Of a stretch of 60,038 nucleotides of DNA, positions 59,313 to 60,038 are shown piece after piece. Position numbers and translations under genes: made by a program. Under the pieces are notes generated by a model. It saw only the letters and a program-made list of their open reading frames with translations, ran no database searches and was not told the DNA's origin. How positions within the stretch are numbered: the stretch's first letter is position 1; every line of letters starts with the position of its first letter. Source of the DNA: Ruminococcus sp. (lineage in GTDB: Bacteria; Bacillota; Clostridia; Oscillospirales; Acutalibacteraceae); NCBI GenBank assembly GCA_017458105.1, contig JAFTGC010000028.1, positions 1-60,038 of the forward strand, given 5' to 3'.

Positions 59313-60038
59313 ATGAAAATGATTTCGTGGAATGTAAACGGGTTGCGTGCCTGTGTTAAAAAAGGCTTTAATGACATATTCAACAACTTTGACGCCGACA
59401 TCTTCTGCTTACAGGAAACAAAACTGCAGGAGGGTCAAATTGACATTGAAACCGAGGGCTATCACCAGTACTGGAATTATGCCGAAAAAAAGGGATATTC
59501 CGGCACGGCGATTTTTACCAGGGCAAAGCCCATTGATGTTACATACGGAATCGGAATAGATGAACACGACCACGAGGGCAGGGTTATCACACTTGAATTT
59601 AAGGACTTTTTCTTCATAACCTGCTACACTCCCAACTCGCAAAACGAGCTTAAGCGTCTTGACTATCGCATGAGGTGGGAAGACGATTTTCTTGCGTATA
59701 TCAAAGAACTTGACGCAATTAAACCTGTGATTTTCTGTGGCGACCTTAATGTTGCACATACCGAAATAGATTTGAAAAATCCGAAAACAAACAGAAAAAA
59801 CGCAGGCTTTACCGATGAAGAACGCAGCAAAATGACTGCTGTTTTATCGGGAGGTTTTACCGACACTTTCCGTTACAAATACCCTGAAACAACAGGCATC
59901 TACAGTTGGTGGAGCTACCGCTTTAACGCACGAAAAAACAATGCAGGATGGCGTATTGACTATTTTATCACATCCGACAGACTTCAAGATAAAATTGTTG
60001 ACGCAAAAATCCACTGCGAAGTAATGGGCAGCGACCAC
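59313..60038 (+). CDS. exoA: Exodeoxyribonuclease III (ExoA/Xth), 3' end beyond the window
   Basis: The first 242 residues of an AP endonuclease/exonuclease III, which cuts DNA at abasic sites during base-excision repair. Active-site segments are [31 protein letters not shown] (metal-binding Glu), [46 protein letters not shown], and [20 protein letters not shown]. The frame is open to the last base; full-length relatives have about 250-255 residues, so little is missing. A GGGA lies before the ATG. It is 12 bases behind the methyltransferase-like gene and probably shares its transcript. Confidence 0.95.
   Translation, partial: MKMISWNVNGLRACVKKGFNDIFNNFDADIFCLQETKLQEGQIDIETEGYHQYWNYAEKKGYSGTAIFTRAKPIDVTYGIGIDEHDHEGRVITLEFKDFFFITCYTPNSQNELKRLDYRMRWEDDFLAYIKELDAIKPVIFCGDLNVAHTEIDLKNPKTNRKNAGFTDEERSKMTAVLSGGFTDTFRYKYPETTGIYSWWSYRFNARKNNAGWRIDYFITSDRLQDKIVDAKIHCEVMGSDH

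Noticed and set aside
1-60038. CRISPR arrays, rRNA, tRNA genes, prophage or defence islands
   Set aside because: I saw no regularly spaced repeats, rRNA/tRNA-like stretches, phage structural genes or restriction/toxin modules.

Overview
The window looks like a piece of the chromosome of an anaerobic, spore-forming, AT-rich Clostridia, most likely a Ruminococcus-like member of the Oscillospiraceae. The reasons are a sigF sporulation operon, yunB, the Gram-positive cdaA-ybbR pair, the sepF-ylmH-divIVA division cluster, a T-box alaS, and a secreted dockerin protein of the kind found in cellulosome-forming ruminococci. The species cannot be named from the sequence alone. Nearly everything is core genome. 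The only mobile DNA is the start of an ISAs1-type transposase at the left edge, next to a decayed TetR-like gene.

Layout. 1-476: IS edge and TetR remnant. 477-1844 (minus): spoIIAA-spoIIAB-sigF. 1924-8244 (minus): alaS with its T-box leader, then a secreted LRR/GHL10 protein and folC, ending in a terminator. 8241-14379 (minus): thyX, tmk, a GNAT acetyltransferase, a DJ-1 protein, 5-formyl-THF cyclo-ligase, mltG and a U32 tRNA hydroxylation protein, all from one promoter. 14389-18068 (minus): DUF3343 and a cysteine desulfurase, then cdaA-ybbR (c-di-AMP). 18111-21081 (minus): asd-dapA-dapB (lysine/DAP). 21034-23278 (plus): queA-tgt (queuosine). 23290-25318 (minus): dockerin protein and yajC.

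25333-41052 (minus) is a nearly gap-free run of miaB-ylbF-mutS-mutL-miaA-hlyD-like-ylmE-sepF-ylmH-divIVA-ileS. It ends at a terminator, beyond which lie lspA and an RluA-type pseudouridine synthase. 41076-44730 (minus): yunB, a zinc-ribbon protein, efp, pepP, aroQ and rpsU. 44762-50643 (minus): ftsY-rdgB-yhbY-nadD-yqeK-rsfS-leuS. 50679-54908 (minus): an Rrf2 regulator and a three-gene gamma-glutamyl operon. 55118-55840 (minus): a PAP2-type phosphatase. 55968 to the end (plus): an AGCS transporter with an extra inserted domain, a methyltransferase-like protein with a C-terminal peptide repeat, and exonuclease III, cut by the window end.

The parts most worth following up are these. (1) The Rrf2-linked operon holds two unrelated glutamate-cysteine ligase families flanking an EgtC-like class II amidotransferase, with a perfect 10-bp inverted repeat over the predicted transcription start. 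(2) The AGCS symporter carries about 110 extra residues in a predicted loop. (3) The methyltransferase-like protein carries a recurring PSIDxxLxIR motif. All functions were assigned by reading motifs, without database searches. Promoters and terminators were found by eye.
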